Part shown: positions 1 to 7,109 of the stretch, in pieces | Layout: the number at the start of each line of letters is the position of its first letter | Position numbering within the stretch: position 1 is the first letter of the stretch | NCBI RefSeq assembly: GCF_938017705.1 | Contig: NZ_CALIIS010000055.1 | Location: 1-13,359 of the forward strand | From: an uncultured Campylobacter sp. | GTDB lineage: Bacteria; Campylobacterota; Campylobacteria; Campylobacterales; Campylobacteraceae | Reading direction: 5' to 3' | Length of the DNA stretch: 13,359 nucleotides | Notes under the pieces: model-generated | Told to the model about the DNA's origin: nothing | Databases searched by the model: none | Seen by the model: the letters and a program-made list of their open reading frames with translations, nothing else | Translations under genes and position numbers: made by a program

Positions 1-862
1 ACAGTGCTACTGCGATGCTAAAGATCGCTATGTAGGCGTCAAGCCCTATGGCTTCGTTCTGCAAAACCGTGGCGACGACGCAGATTATCAAAAAGATATT
101 GTAGCTCGTGATCTGCCGCACGGCGTATTGATCGTGTCTGGCGGCCGATAGAAAGATAAATACTTGATTTAGCGGCAAAATGTAGCTCAGCGCAAATATC
201 AGATAGATAAACAGATCAAAGGTGAGCGAAACGGTGTTTTGATTGACATATTCTTGGATCTGCTTAAATGACAGCAGCGACTCGGTGATCTGAGCTCTAA
301 AGATCAGAGCGATGCCGATTAAAATAAGCGGCATGATGTAGGCCTTGATACCGCTCATTCGGATAGGGTTGGTGTAAATTTTACTCTCGAGGCTCTCGCC
401 CTCGCGCGGATCGTCCATCTGCACGAACTCAAATCCCAAAAATTTAGGTTTTTTTGCATCAGCGGGTTTGGCTTTGCGAGGAAGTTTGAAATTTTTAAAT
501 TTTTTTGCGATTTTTGTTACTTTTGCGGCGGATCTATCCTCCGCGATATTTTCGGCGGAATTTTGAGGAGACGACTCCTCTGCCGCGTCTATTTCTATGA
601 AATTTTTAGGATCAGAAGTCCAGTCGTTATTTTGCTTTGCAGCTTCTTTTAGCTGTGGGGTTACTTTTTGCGCTACACGGTCTTTGGATTTAGAGCCCTC
701 GACGCGCTTTATATTTATCGCGCTGGATGCTAGCGTGTCGAAGCTTACCTCATCGCCGTCGGTTAGGCTAGGATCGCGTTCGCCAAGCATTTCGTAGCTA
801 TACTCGACCCCGCCTGTGGCGACTATGACATTTTCACCTCTGATAAATCCGATAAGTCTCAT
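1..862 (-). CDS. Membrane protein of unknown function, small beta-rich N-terminal domain (3' end cut off)
   Basis: I do not recognise this gene. It reads from an ATG at 862 down to base 1 without a stop, giving 287 codons; the C-terminus lies outside the window. Residues 1-55 begin MRLIGFIRGENVIVATGG and contain alternating hydrophobic residues plus a late DGDEVSF...INIKRV stretch, which resembles an OB-fold or cold-shock-like domain (inference from pattern only). Residues 60-160 are polar and low in complexity, rich in Lys, Ala, Asp and Glu, and probably form a cytoplasmic linker. From about residue 170 there are hydrophobic segments near 172-190, 207-232, 247-263 and 270-287, so this part is a multi-pass inner-membrane domain. 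The start is preceded by a weak GGGGA about 9 nt upstream. It lies 60 bp downstream of glmS on the same strand and could be read from the same transcript. Certain as a coding region, unknown in function. Confidence 0.8.
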   Translation of the reverse strand, partial: MRLIGFIRGENVIVATGGVEYSYEMLGERDPSLTDGDEVSFDTLASSAINIKRVEGSKSKDRVAQKVTPQLKEAAKQNNDWTSDPKNFIEIDAAEESSPQNSAENIAEDRSAAKVTKIAKKFKNFKLPRKAKPADAKKPKFLGFEFVQMDDPREGESLESKIYTNPIRMSGIKAYIMPLILIGIALIFRAQITESLLSFKQIQEYVNQNTVSLTFDLFIYLIFALSYILPLNQVFIFLSAARHDQYAVRQITSYNIFLIICVVATVLQNEAIGLDAYIAIFSIAVAL

Positions 863-922
863 ATACTAACATTCCCCGATTTTTTAATGAGAAATATTAG
901 TCAAAATGAACTTAAAAAACGA

Positions 923-2740
923 TTATTCTACGGTGACACTTTTGGCTAAATTTCGCGGCATATCCACGTCGTTGCCAAGTCTGACGGAGATCTCAAGAGC
1001 TAGAATTTGTAAAATTATCATCATCTCAAAAAACTCGCTCATCGCGTGGCTTTGCTCGCTCGTTTTGATAAAATCGTCCGCAACCTCGGGCTCTTCCGGG
1101 CTGATAGCTAAAATATACGCATCGCGCGCAGCAAGCTCTTCGACATTGCTTTTCGTTTTTTCGTAGAGCAAATGCTTTGGCATCAGCGCAACCGTAAAGA
1201 GATTAGAATCCGCAAGCGCGATAGGTCCGTGCTTCATCTCGCCGCTCGGATAACCCTCTGCGTGCAGATAGGAGATCTCTTTGAGCTTGAGCGCGCCCTC
1301 AAGAGCGAGCGGATAAAAAATATCGCGACCGATGAAGAAAAAGCCGTGTCCGTGCAGATAGTGCTTGCTCATGCGGTAAATTTTATCCTGCAAGCCGTCT
1401 TTGATCTTTAGAATTTGCGGGATATGAAGCATCGCCGAAATTTCGCTCGCGTTGTTTTTGGCGGAGACGGTGCCGCGCAGATTTGCAAGATACACGACGA
1501 ACATCCATAGCACCATAACCTGCGTCGCAAAAGCCTTCGTGGAAGCTACGCCCTTTTCGATGCCGGCGCGAGTGAGGATCACGCTGCCTGCCATGCGCAC
1601 AATCGAACTATTATCGACATTGCAGATCGCAAGCGTCCTAAGACCGGCTTTTTTAGCGATATGCAGCGCCTCTAAGGTGTCGGCGGTCTCGCCACTTTGC
1701 GAGATCACGATAAATAAGGAATTCTTGTTTAAAAACGGCTCCTTGTAGAGGAATTCGCTGGCGACTTCTACTTTTGTGCGAATTTTAGCGATGCGCTCGA
1801 AAAGATACGAACTTACGAGCGCGGCGTGATAGCTCGTACCGCAGGCGCATAGCACGACCTCGTCGATGCCTTCAAACATCGCCGCATCAAGCTCGTCAAA
1901 TTTTATCTTGCCGCCCTTTATTACTCGCCCCATCATCGCTTCAGTTACGACTTGCGCCTGCTCGTAAATTTCTTTTTCCATAAAAAATCTAAAGCCCTCT
2001 TTTTGCGCGTAGCTCTTATCTTTCGGAAGCTCACTAAAGGCGCAATTATGCGGTTTAGAGTTTTTAAAAACGTCGATCTGCCCGAGCTTTGCGACGCCGT
2101 AAATTTGATCATCCAGATACGCAGCCGTATTCGCAAGCCCGATGAGCGGAGCGTCCGAGGAGCTAAAGAAAATTTCGTTTTTATCGTTTTTTGCGACGAT
2201 GAGCGGAGCCGCGTTTTTAGCAAAGAAAATTTCTCCGGGTGCTGCCTTCGTGATCAAAAGCGTAGCGTATGCGCCTTTTAGTCGTTTAATTGTAGCTTCA
2301 TATGCCTTAAATGCGTCGTTGTTAGCCTTGAAATTTTTCTCGAAAAGATGCACGATCACTTCGGTATCGGTCTGGCTTAAAAATTTCACACCGTCCGCTT
2401 CGAGCTCGTCCTTTAGCTCGATGTAGTTTTCGATGATGCCGTTATGCACGACGAAGCTAAAATCCCCAAAATGCGGATGCGCGTTAAGCTCGGTGGGCTT
2501 TCCGTGCGTCGCCCAGCGAGTATGTCCGATCGCAACGCCAAAGCCTTGCGAAGTGAAATCTTTCATCTTTTCTTCGAGATTATTTAGCTTGCCGACCGCT
2601 TTGAAATACTTTATATTCGCACTCTCGTCCATCACGGCAAGGCCCGCGCTGTCGTATCCGCGATACTCGAGTTCCTTCAGTCCGTTTATTATGATTTTTT
2701 TCTTCTCTTCATTTCCGATGTAGCCTACGATTCCACACAT
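923..2740 (-). CDS. glmS: Glutamine--fructose-6-phosphate aminotransferase (isomerizing)
   Basis: GlmS makes glucosamine-6-phosphate from fructose-6-phosphate and glutamine, the first committed step to UDP-GlcNAc for peptidoglycan and lipopolysaccharide. The protein has 605 residues, the usual length. It begins MCGIVGYIGN, so after removal of Met the nucleophilic Cys2 becomes the N-terminal residue of the class II glutaminase domain. RWATHGKPTELNAHPH and VVHNGIIENY in the first 110 residues are typical of that domain. Two SIS sugar-isomerase domains follow: CGTSYHAA near residue 299, SQSGETADT, and KGVASTKAFA near 397 in the first; EGALKLKEISYLHAEGYPSGEMKHGP in the second (split here only by its length). 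The C-terminus DMPRNLAKSVTVE is the conserved family ending. AAGGAAAG lies about 6 nt before the ATG. The gene is divergent from mqnE, with too short a leader for a glmS ribozyme. Confidence 0.98.
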   Translation of the reverse strand: MCGIVGYIGNEEKKKIIINGLKELEYRGYDSAGLAVMDESANIKYFKAVGKLNNLEEKMKDFTSQGFGVAIGHTRWATHGKPTELNAHPHFGDFSFVVHNGIIENYIELKDELEADGVKFLSQTDTEVIVHLFEKNFKANNDAFKAYEATIKRLKGAYATLLITKAAPGEIFFAKNAAPLIVAKNDKNEIFFSSSDAPLIGLANTAAYLDDQIYGVAKLGQIDVFKNSKPHNCAFSELPKDKSYAQKEGFRFFMEKEIYEQAQVVTEAMMGRVIKGGKIKFDELDAAMFEGIDEVVLCACGTSYHAALVSSYLFERIAKIRTKVEVASEFLYKEPFLNKNSLFIVISQSGETADTLEALHIAKKAGLRTLAICNVDNSSIVRMAGSVILTRAGIEKGVASTKAFATQVMVLWMFVVYLANLRGTVSAKNNASEISAMLHIPQILKIKDGLQDKIYRMSKHYLHGHGFFFIGRDIFYPLALEGALKLKEISYLHAEGYPSGEMKHGPIALADSNLFTVALMPKHLLYEKTKSNVEELAARDAYILAISPEEPEVADDFIKTSEQSHAMSEFFEMMIILQILALEISVRLGNDVDMPRNLAKSVTVE

Positions 2741-2770
2741 TTTGCTTTCCTTGTTTAAAATTTGGCGCTC

Positions 2771-2776
2771 ATTTTA
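2771..2776 (-). promoter_or_regulatory. Candidate -10 box for glmS
   Basis: On the minus strand this reads TAAAAT, preceded by GTAG, which fits the extended -10 pattern of Campylobacter sigma-70 promoters. In this genus the -35 element is weak or absent. It lies about 30 nt upstream of the glmS start and would give a leader of roughly 25 nt. The prediction comes from sequence pattern only. Confidence 0.4.
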
Positions 2777-2848
2777 CTACGCTATTTTAAATTAACGAAA
2801 TTCGGCTCTAAATTTAGTCCGCTTATCCGTTTTGTAAGCAAAAAATTA

Positions 2849-2854
2849 TATAAT
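2849..2854 (+). promoter_or_regulatory. Candidate -10 box for mqnE operon
   Basis: A perfect TATAAT stands 27 nt before the mqnE ATG, in the 141-bp spacer shared with the divergent glmS. No good -35 hexamer is seen at 16-18 nt spacing, as is common for Campylobacter housekeeping promoters. The expected transcription start is near 2860. The mqnE start codon has a modest GGGA at 2873-2876. Confidence 0.5.
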
Positions 2855-2881
2855 TAGCACAAAATTTGGCTTGGGAAATCG

Positions 2882-3964
2882 ATGAAAATTTTAGAAAAAT
2901 TACAAAGCGGCGAGAGATTAAATTACGAAGACGGCGTGAAGTTATGGGATCTGGATCTTTTCGATCTGGGCAAATTCGCCTTTGCTATTCGCAAAGAAAA
3001 AAACGGCAAAAACGTCTATTTCAACGCAAATCGTCATATCAATCCTTCGAATTTATGCGCAGATACCTGTAAATTTTGCGCATTTTCGGCGCACCGCAAG
3101 AACGAAAACGCCTATACGATGAGCGATGATGAGATCATGCGTATCGTGGACGAGACTGTAGCGCGCGGCACGAAGGAGATTCATATCGTAAGCTCGCACA
3201 ACCCATTCGTTACGCCGCAGCAATATTTGGGAATTTTTAAAGCGATAAAGCAAAAATATCCGCTTGTGCATATCAAGGCGATGACCGCGGCGGAGATCGA
3301 TTACTGGCGGCGAAAGTGGAAGATGAGCTACGAGGAGACGATAGAGCTGATGATGCAAAGCGGCGTGGATTCGATGCCCGGCGGCGGCGCTGAAATTTTT
3401 GACGAGGACGTGCGCGATAAAATTTGCAAAGGCAAGGTCTCAAGCGAGCAGTGGCTACGTATCCACTCGCTGTGGCATGCACGTGGGCGCCAGAGTAACG
3501 CCACGATGCTCTTTGGACATATCGAAAGCCGCGCTCACCGCATCGATCACATCTTGCGTATCCGTGCGCTGCAAGATGAGAGCCTCTCTCGCGCTAACGG
3601 CGGCGGCTTCAACGCCTTCATCCCGCTCGTGTATCAGCGCGAGAACAACTACCTGGACGTGAAGGGCTTTTTGGGCTCGGTCGAAATTTTAAAAACGATC
3701 GCGATTAGTAGAATTTTGCTCGATAACGTCGCGCACATAAAGGCTTACTGGGCGACCTCCACGTTAAGCTTAGCCCTTGTAGCACAGGATTTCGGCGCGG
3801 ACGATCTTGACGGCACGATCGAGAACGAAAGCATTCAAAGCAGCGCCGGCGCCGGCAGCAAAAAAGGGCAGAGCAAGCGCGATTTTATCGATATGATCGG
3901 CACTGCGGGCTTTGTACCCGTAGAGCGCGACAGCTTATATAATCAGATCGAAATTTACGAATAA
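2882..3964 (+). CDS. mqnE: Aminofutalosine synthase, radical SAM enzyme
   Basis: MqnE joins the 5'-deoxyadenosyl radical of S-adenosylmethionine to 3-[(1-carboxyvinyl)oxy]benzoate, giving 6-amino-6-deoxyfutalosine in the futalosine route to menaquinone. The 360 residues are of normal length. The radical SAM cluster motif CX3CX2C is seen as Cys59, Cys63 and Cys66 in NLCADTCKFCAF. It is followed by HIVSSHNPF, by the family marker SMPGGGAEIF near residue 165, and by an FNAFIPLVYQ segment in the C-terminal half. The related cyclase MqnC shares the fold, but the overall sequence and the remembered gene order (C. jejuni Cj1368-Cj1370) favour MqnE. The gene heads a plus-strand run with a purine permease 18 bp downstream. 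In this pathway the MqnE product is later split to release adenine, which fits the purine-salvage neighbours. Confidence 0.93.
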   Translation: MKILEKLQSGERLNYEDGVKLWDLDLFDLGKFAFAIRKEKNGKNVYFNANRHINPSNLCADTCKFCAFSAHRKNENAYTMSDDEIMRIVDETVARGTKEIHIVSSHNPFVTPQQYLGIFKAIKQKYPLVHIKAMTAAEIDYWRRKWKMSYEETIELMMQSGVDSMPGGGAEIFDEDVRDKICKGKVSSEQWLRIHSLWHARGRQSNATMLFGHIESRAHRIDHILRIRALQDESLSRANGGGFNAFIPLVYQRENNYLDVKGFLGSVEILKTIAISRILLDNVAHIKAYWATSTLSLALVAQDFGADDLDGTIENESIQSSAGAGSKKGQSKRDFIDMIGTAGFVPVERDSLYNQIEIYE

Positions 3965-3970
3965 ATTCTA

Positions 3971-3979
3971 AAGGAGGAG
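3971..3979 (+). promoter_or_regulatory. Strong ribosome binding site selecting a GTG start
   Basis: AAGGAGGAG ends 3 nt before the GTG at 3983, with its GGAGG core 5 nt away. It is nearly complementary to the 16S rRNA tail. This supports GTG as the start of the permease rather than a later ATG. Confidence 0.7.
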
Positions 3980-3982
3980 CAA

Positions 3983-5278
3983 GTGGAGAAATTCTTTCAT
4001 CTCGCCGCGGCAAAAACGTCGGTAAGGCAGGAGCTTATTGCAGGGCTTACTACGTTTTTGGCGATGATTTACATCGTGCCGGTAAACGCTAACATTATGA
4101 GCATCGCAGGCATGCCGTTTGATGCGCTGGTTACGGCAACCGCGCTTATTACGATAATCGCGACGCTATTTAATGGGCTCTTTGCAAATACCCCCGTTGC
4201 GCTTAGCGTCGGCATGGGGCTAAATGCGTATTTTACCTTTGCGTTGTGCGTGGATGCGAAGATGCCATGGCAGAGCGCACTTGGCATCGTAGCGATAAGC
4301 GGAGCGCTTTTTACCGTGCTTTCGTTTACCAATTTTCGCGTTTGGGTTATCAAATCTATCCCGCTTGATCTGCGTCGCGCCATAAGTGCGGGTATCGGGG
4401 CTTTCATCTGCTTTATCGGACTTAAACAGATGGGCGTCATCGCGCCTAGTCAGGCAACGCTAGTAACTTTAGGAAATTTAAAAGATCTAAACGTTTTGCT
4501 TGGAATTTTAGGCTTAGCGGTCGTGCTGGTGCTTTTTGTGCTTAGAATCAAGGCGGCGTTTATCTTAAGCATTTTGATTACTTCGTGCGTTGCGTGGGTG
4601 GCTGGAATTTCGCCCGCACCGCATGGCATAGTAAGCGCGCCAAGCGGCATAACGCCGATATTTGCTAAGCTAGATATCTCCGGAGCGCTAAAGCTCGCGT
4701 TCGTACCTTTTATAATCACATTTTTCGTTACGCATCTATTCGATAGCATCGGTACTCTAACCGGCGTGGGAAACCGCGCGGGGCTTTTTGGAGAGAATAG
4801 CAAAGACGGCATGAAAAAACTATCTAGAAATTTAACCTCCGATGCGATAGGCAGCGTTGCGGGCGCCGTTATAGGAACGAGTACGGTTACTGCATTTGCC
4901 GAGAGCGCGAGCGGCGTGGAGGCGGGCGGTCGCACGGGGCTTACCGCGGTATTTTGCGCTATGTTTTTCGTGCTGACGCTGTTTATGCTGCCGCTATTTA
5001 AGGCGATCCCTGCAAATGCGATCTATCCGATCCTCGTGATGGTCGGGGTTTTGATGTTTAGTGAGCTTGGCAAGATCGATTATAGCGACGCGGGAATTCT
5101 AATCCCTGCGTTTTTTATAGTGTTTTTGATGCCTTTTACCTACTCGATCACCAACGGTTTAAGCTTCGGCTTTATCGCTTATATCGTAGTTAGACTCGCT
5201 CAGCGCAGGATAAAAGATTTAAATTTCGGCGTTTTGACGCTTGGCGCGATTAGCGTTTTAGTATTTTTAATGCATTAA
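3983..5278 (+). CDS. NCS2-family purine permease (AzgA-like)
   Basis: This is an inner-membrane importer of purine bases, probably adenine, guanine or hypoxanthine driven by a proton gradient. The protein has 431 residues and is hydrophobic throughout, with about 12-14 membrane segments as in the NCS2 fold. Recognisable AzgA-type signatures are VGMGLNAYF near residues 75-83, THLFDSIGTLTGVGNRAGL near 250-268, and GTSTVTAFAESASGVEAGG near 299-317. The N-terminus VRQELIAGLTTFLAMIYIV is also typical. The substrate cannot be read from the sequence; the AzgA-like motifs argue for purines rather than uracil or xanthine. It starts with GTG behind a near-perfect Shine-Dalgarno and sits between mqnE and a phosphoribosyltransferase, 15 bp before the latter, so import and ribosylation of a base are probably coupled. 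Confidence 0.92.
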   Translation: MEKFFHLAAAKTSVRQELIAGLTTFLAMIYIVPVNANIMSIAGMPFDALVTATALITIIATLFNGLFANTPVALSVGMGLNAYFTFALCVDAKMPWQSALGIVAISGALFTVLSFTNFRVWVIKSIPLDLRRAISAGIGAFICFIGLKQMGVIAPSQATLVTLGNLKDLNVLLGILGLAVVLVLFVLRIKAAFILSILITSCVAWVAGISPAPHGIVSAPSGITPIFAKLDISGALKLAFVPFIITFFVTHLFDSIGTLTGVGNRAGLFGENSKDGMKKLSRNLTSDAIGSVAGAVIGTSTVTAFAESASGVEAGGRTGLTAVFCAMFFVLTLFMLPLFKAIPANAIYPILVMVGVLMFSELGKIDYSDAGILIPAFFIVFLMPFTYSITNGLSFGFIAYIVVRLAQRRIKDLNFGVLTLGAISVLVFLMH

Positions 5279-5293
5279 ATTTTAAGGAAAGAT

Positions 5294-5743
5294 ATGAGAT
5301 TTTATAGTTTTGAAGAGATGGATCGCGACGCAAGAGTTATAGCAAAGCAGGTTAGGGACGAATTTATGCCCGATGCAATCGTGGCGATCGCTAGAGGCGG
5401 GCTTACATTCGGTCATGCACTAGCCAACGCGCTTGATATGCGTACGATATTTTCGATAAATTCCATCCACTACGCAGATACCAAAAAGCTCGATACCATC
5501 GACGTTTTCAACGTGCCCGATCTGGAGCTTTACAAGCGCGTGCTGCTGGTGGACGATATCATCGACAGCGGCGACAGCATGGTCGAGATCAAGCGCGTGC
5601 TGCTGGAGAAATTTCCGCAAATAGAGATTAAAACGGCGGTGATTTTTTACAAACCCAAGGCGCTCATCCAACCCGATTTTAAAATTTCAAAAACGGATGA
5701 GTGGATAAATTTCTTTTGGGAAAATTATACGATAGAGGAATGA
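5294..5743 (+). CDS. Purine phosphoribosyltransferase (xanthine/hypoxanthine type)
   Basis: A type I phosphoribosyltransferase that transfers the ribose-5-phosphate of PRPP to a purine base. The protein is 149 residues long. The PRPP-binding motif is VLLVDDIIDSGDS at residues 83-95 with Asp87 and Asp88. IARGGL at 32-37 is the conserved pyrophosphate-side loop, and DEWINFFWENY near the C-terminus resembles the D-W-I-x-F-P-W-E ending of xanthine phosphoribosyltransferases. Xanthine, guanine or hypoxanthine are possible bases; the sequence alone does not decide. AAGGAAAG precedes the ATG. It follows the purine permease closely, the same pairing I recall in C. jejuni (Cj1369-Cj1370), and is the last gene of this run. 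Confidence 0.9.
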   Translation: MRFYSFEEMDRDARVIAKQVRDEFMPDAIVAIARGGLTFGHALANALDMRTIFSINSIHYADTKKLDTIDVFNVPDLELYKRVLLVDDIIDSGDSMVEIKRVLLEKFPQIEIKTAVIFYKPKALIQPDFKISKTDEWINFFWENYTIEE

Positions 5744-5757
5744 AGCGGCGCGCGGTT

Positions 5758-5776
5758 AAATTTAGCGGCTAAATTT
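5758..5776. repeat. Short perfect palindrome downstream of the phosphoribosyltransferase
   Basis: AAATTTAGC and GCTAAATTT form a 9-bp perfect inverted repeat around a single central G, starting 15 nt after the phosphoribosyltransferase stop. As RNA it would be an 8-bp, AT-rich hairpin with a 3-nt loop followed by only four T, so it is a poor intrinsic terminator. It could be an operator for the following gene or just a product of the common AAATTT word. Function uncertain. Confidence 0.4.
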
Positions 5777-5800
5777 TAAATGATTCGGCGACTTAAATTT

Positions 5801-5808
5801 TATAAAAT
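5801..5808 (+). promoter_or_regulatory. Candidate -10 box for the GT-C gene
   Basis: TATAAAAT fits the Campylobacter extended -10 consensus and lies about 54 nt upstream of the chosen start at 5862. The 118-bp spacer around it is made mainly of AAATTT words alternating with GC-rich bits (GCGGC, GGCCG, GGCTG). No -35 element is evident. Confidence 0.35.
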
Positions 5809-5861
5809 TCCGGCCGTAAAATTTAGGCTGTAAATTTAAAGTGCCCGTAGCAAGGATGAGA

Positions 5862-7082
5862 GTGAAGAAGCTTTATCAAAACGAAATTTTCGTAATCTCC
5901 GTAATGTGCCTGTTTCAGGGCATATTTTTGCTTTATGCGATCTCAAATTTAAGTATCAGCTACTACGAGGCTGAAATTTTTTACGATAAAAAATCCCTCG
6001 TTTCGCTAATCGCAAATTTAAGCTGCGAAATTTTCGGGCGCAACGACTACGCCCTGCGCATACCGTTTATTTTGATCCATTTCGCAAACGCCGCGATGAT
6101 CTATAAAATTTCAAAATTTATTCTCAAGCGTCGCTTCGACAGAGTGGTCGCTACGGCGCTATTTATGGCGCTTCCTGCGTCGATGAGTAGCGCGATCTTG
6201 CTAAATCCTGCTGGCATCATCGTTTTTTTCACGCTGCTGGCGATCTATTTTGCAAAGAGCGAATACAATATCGCGCTTTTCGTGCTTCTATCCGTTTGCG
6301 CCTTGATCGATCGCGCGTTTTTTATGCTATACGTCGGCTTTGGAATTTGGGCGCTTTATACGCGCAAAAAGGAGCTTTTGTTGCTTTGCATAGCGCTATT
6401 TAGCTTCAGCGTGATTTTTTACGACGTGAGCTCGGAGGGCAAGCCGAAGGGGTATTTTTTAGACACCGTGGGCGTTTTTGCGGGCGCGTTTTCGCCTTTA
6501 GTGTTTTTATTTTTCATCTACACGATCTATAGAATTTGGATCAAAGAGGAAAAAAGCCTGCTGTGGTTCATCGCTACAAGTGCGCTTTGTCTAACGATGC
6601 TTTTTTCTCTAAGACAGCGCGTGCCGCTTGAGATGATGCTGCCGTATTGCGTCATCGCTACGCCTTTGATTATCCGCGTGCTTTTTAACTCATATCGCGT
6701 CAGGTTGCCTAAATTTCGCACCTTTCACAAGATCGCCGTGGGTGTGACGCTGGTAAGCTTAGCGGTAAGCTATTTTGCAGTGATTTTTAGCGATGTGATG
6801 TATGAGGCGATGTTCGCAAACAAGCCGCAGCGGCATTTTATCTATAAATTTGACATAGCTAGGCAGCTGGCAAGTGAGCTAAAAAATCGCGGAGTAAAAA
6901 GCGTAAGCTGCGAAGACGAGAGGCTCTGCCTGCGCCTGAAATTTTACGGACTGCCTAGCGGAAGCGGCGCTTTTATCTACGCGGATGAGCCGGAATATGT
7001 CTCGGATCATAAAAATTCGATACAAAATATAGATATTTACAAGCGAGGCGTGCGAATTGCGAAATTTTATGTTAAAATATAA
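5862..7082 (+). CDS. GT-C fold glycosyltransferase-like membrane protein (family 39-like)
   Basis: Probable inner-membrane, polyprenyl-phosphate-dependent glycosyltransferase of the ArnT/PMT type, or a degenerate relative. About ten hydrophobic segments fill residues 9-320. The first loop after membrane segment one holds ISYYEAEIFYD (residues 32-42), where family members carry the acidic catalytic residues; Glu36 and Glu38 are the candidates. GRNDYALRIPF that follows matches the conserved G-x-N-x-x-x-R-x-P region. The last 90 residues are a small soluble tail. I chose GTG at 5862 because AAGGA at 5852-5856 lies 5 nt before it. An ATG at 5856 and a GTG at 5841 are in frame, but neither has a spaced Shine-Dalgarno. 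No sugar-modifying gene is nearby, so donor and acceptor are unknown. Membrane location is certain; the enzyme class is likely but not proven. Confidence 0.75.
   Translation: MKKLYQNEIFVISVMCLFQGIFLLYAISNLSISYYEAEIFYDKKSLVSLIANLSCEIFGRNDYALRIPFILIHFANAAMIYKISKFILKRRFDRVVATALFMALPASMSSAILLNPAGIIVFFTLLAIYFAKSEYNIALFVLLSVCALIDRAFFMLYVGFGIWALYTRKKELLLLCIALFSFSVIFYDVSSEGKPKGYFLDTVGVFAGAFSPLVFLFFIYTIYRIWIKEEKSLLWFIATSALCLTMLFSLRQRVPLEMMLPYCVIATPLIIRVLFNSYRVRLPKFRTFHKIAVGVTLVSLAVSYFAVIFSDVMYEAMFANKPQRHFIYKFDIARQLASELKNRGVKSVSCEDERLCLRLKFYGLPSGSGAFIYADEPEYVSDHKNSIQNIDIYKRGVRIAKFYVKI
7073..7078 (+). promoter_or_regulatory. Candidate -10 box for the prepilin gene
   Basis: TAAAAT overlaps the last codons of the GT-C gene, about 32 nt before the prepilin ATG. 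It is in an AT-rich stretch and is the only good -10 candidate in the 27-bp spacer region. Read-through from the upstream gene is equally possible. Confidence 0.3.
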
Positions 7083-7109
7083 ACAAAATTTTTATGAAAG
7101 GTAAAAATT

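Noticed and set aside
863..922. Possible intrinsic terminator after glmS
   Set aside because: The 60-bp gap has short T and A runs but no GC-rich stem before a T tract on the minus strand, so I do not call a terminator.
2741..2881. Possible glmS ribozyme or riboswitch in the glmS leader
   Set aside because: The leader is only tens of bases from a likely -10 box, far too short for the ribozyme, which is also mainly known from Gram-positive bacteria.
4069..4935. Two minus-strand open frames (123 and 161 codons) opposite the purine permease
   Set aside because: Both are antisense to a gene with clear NCS2 signatures; hydrophobic membrane genes often leave long open antisense frames.
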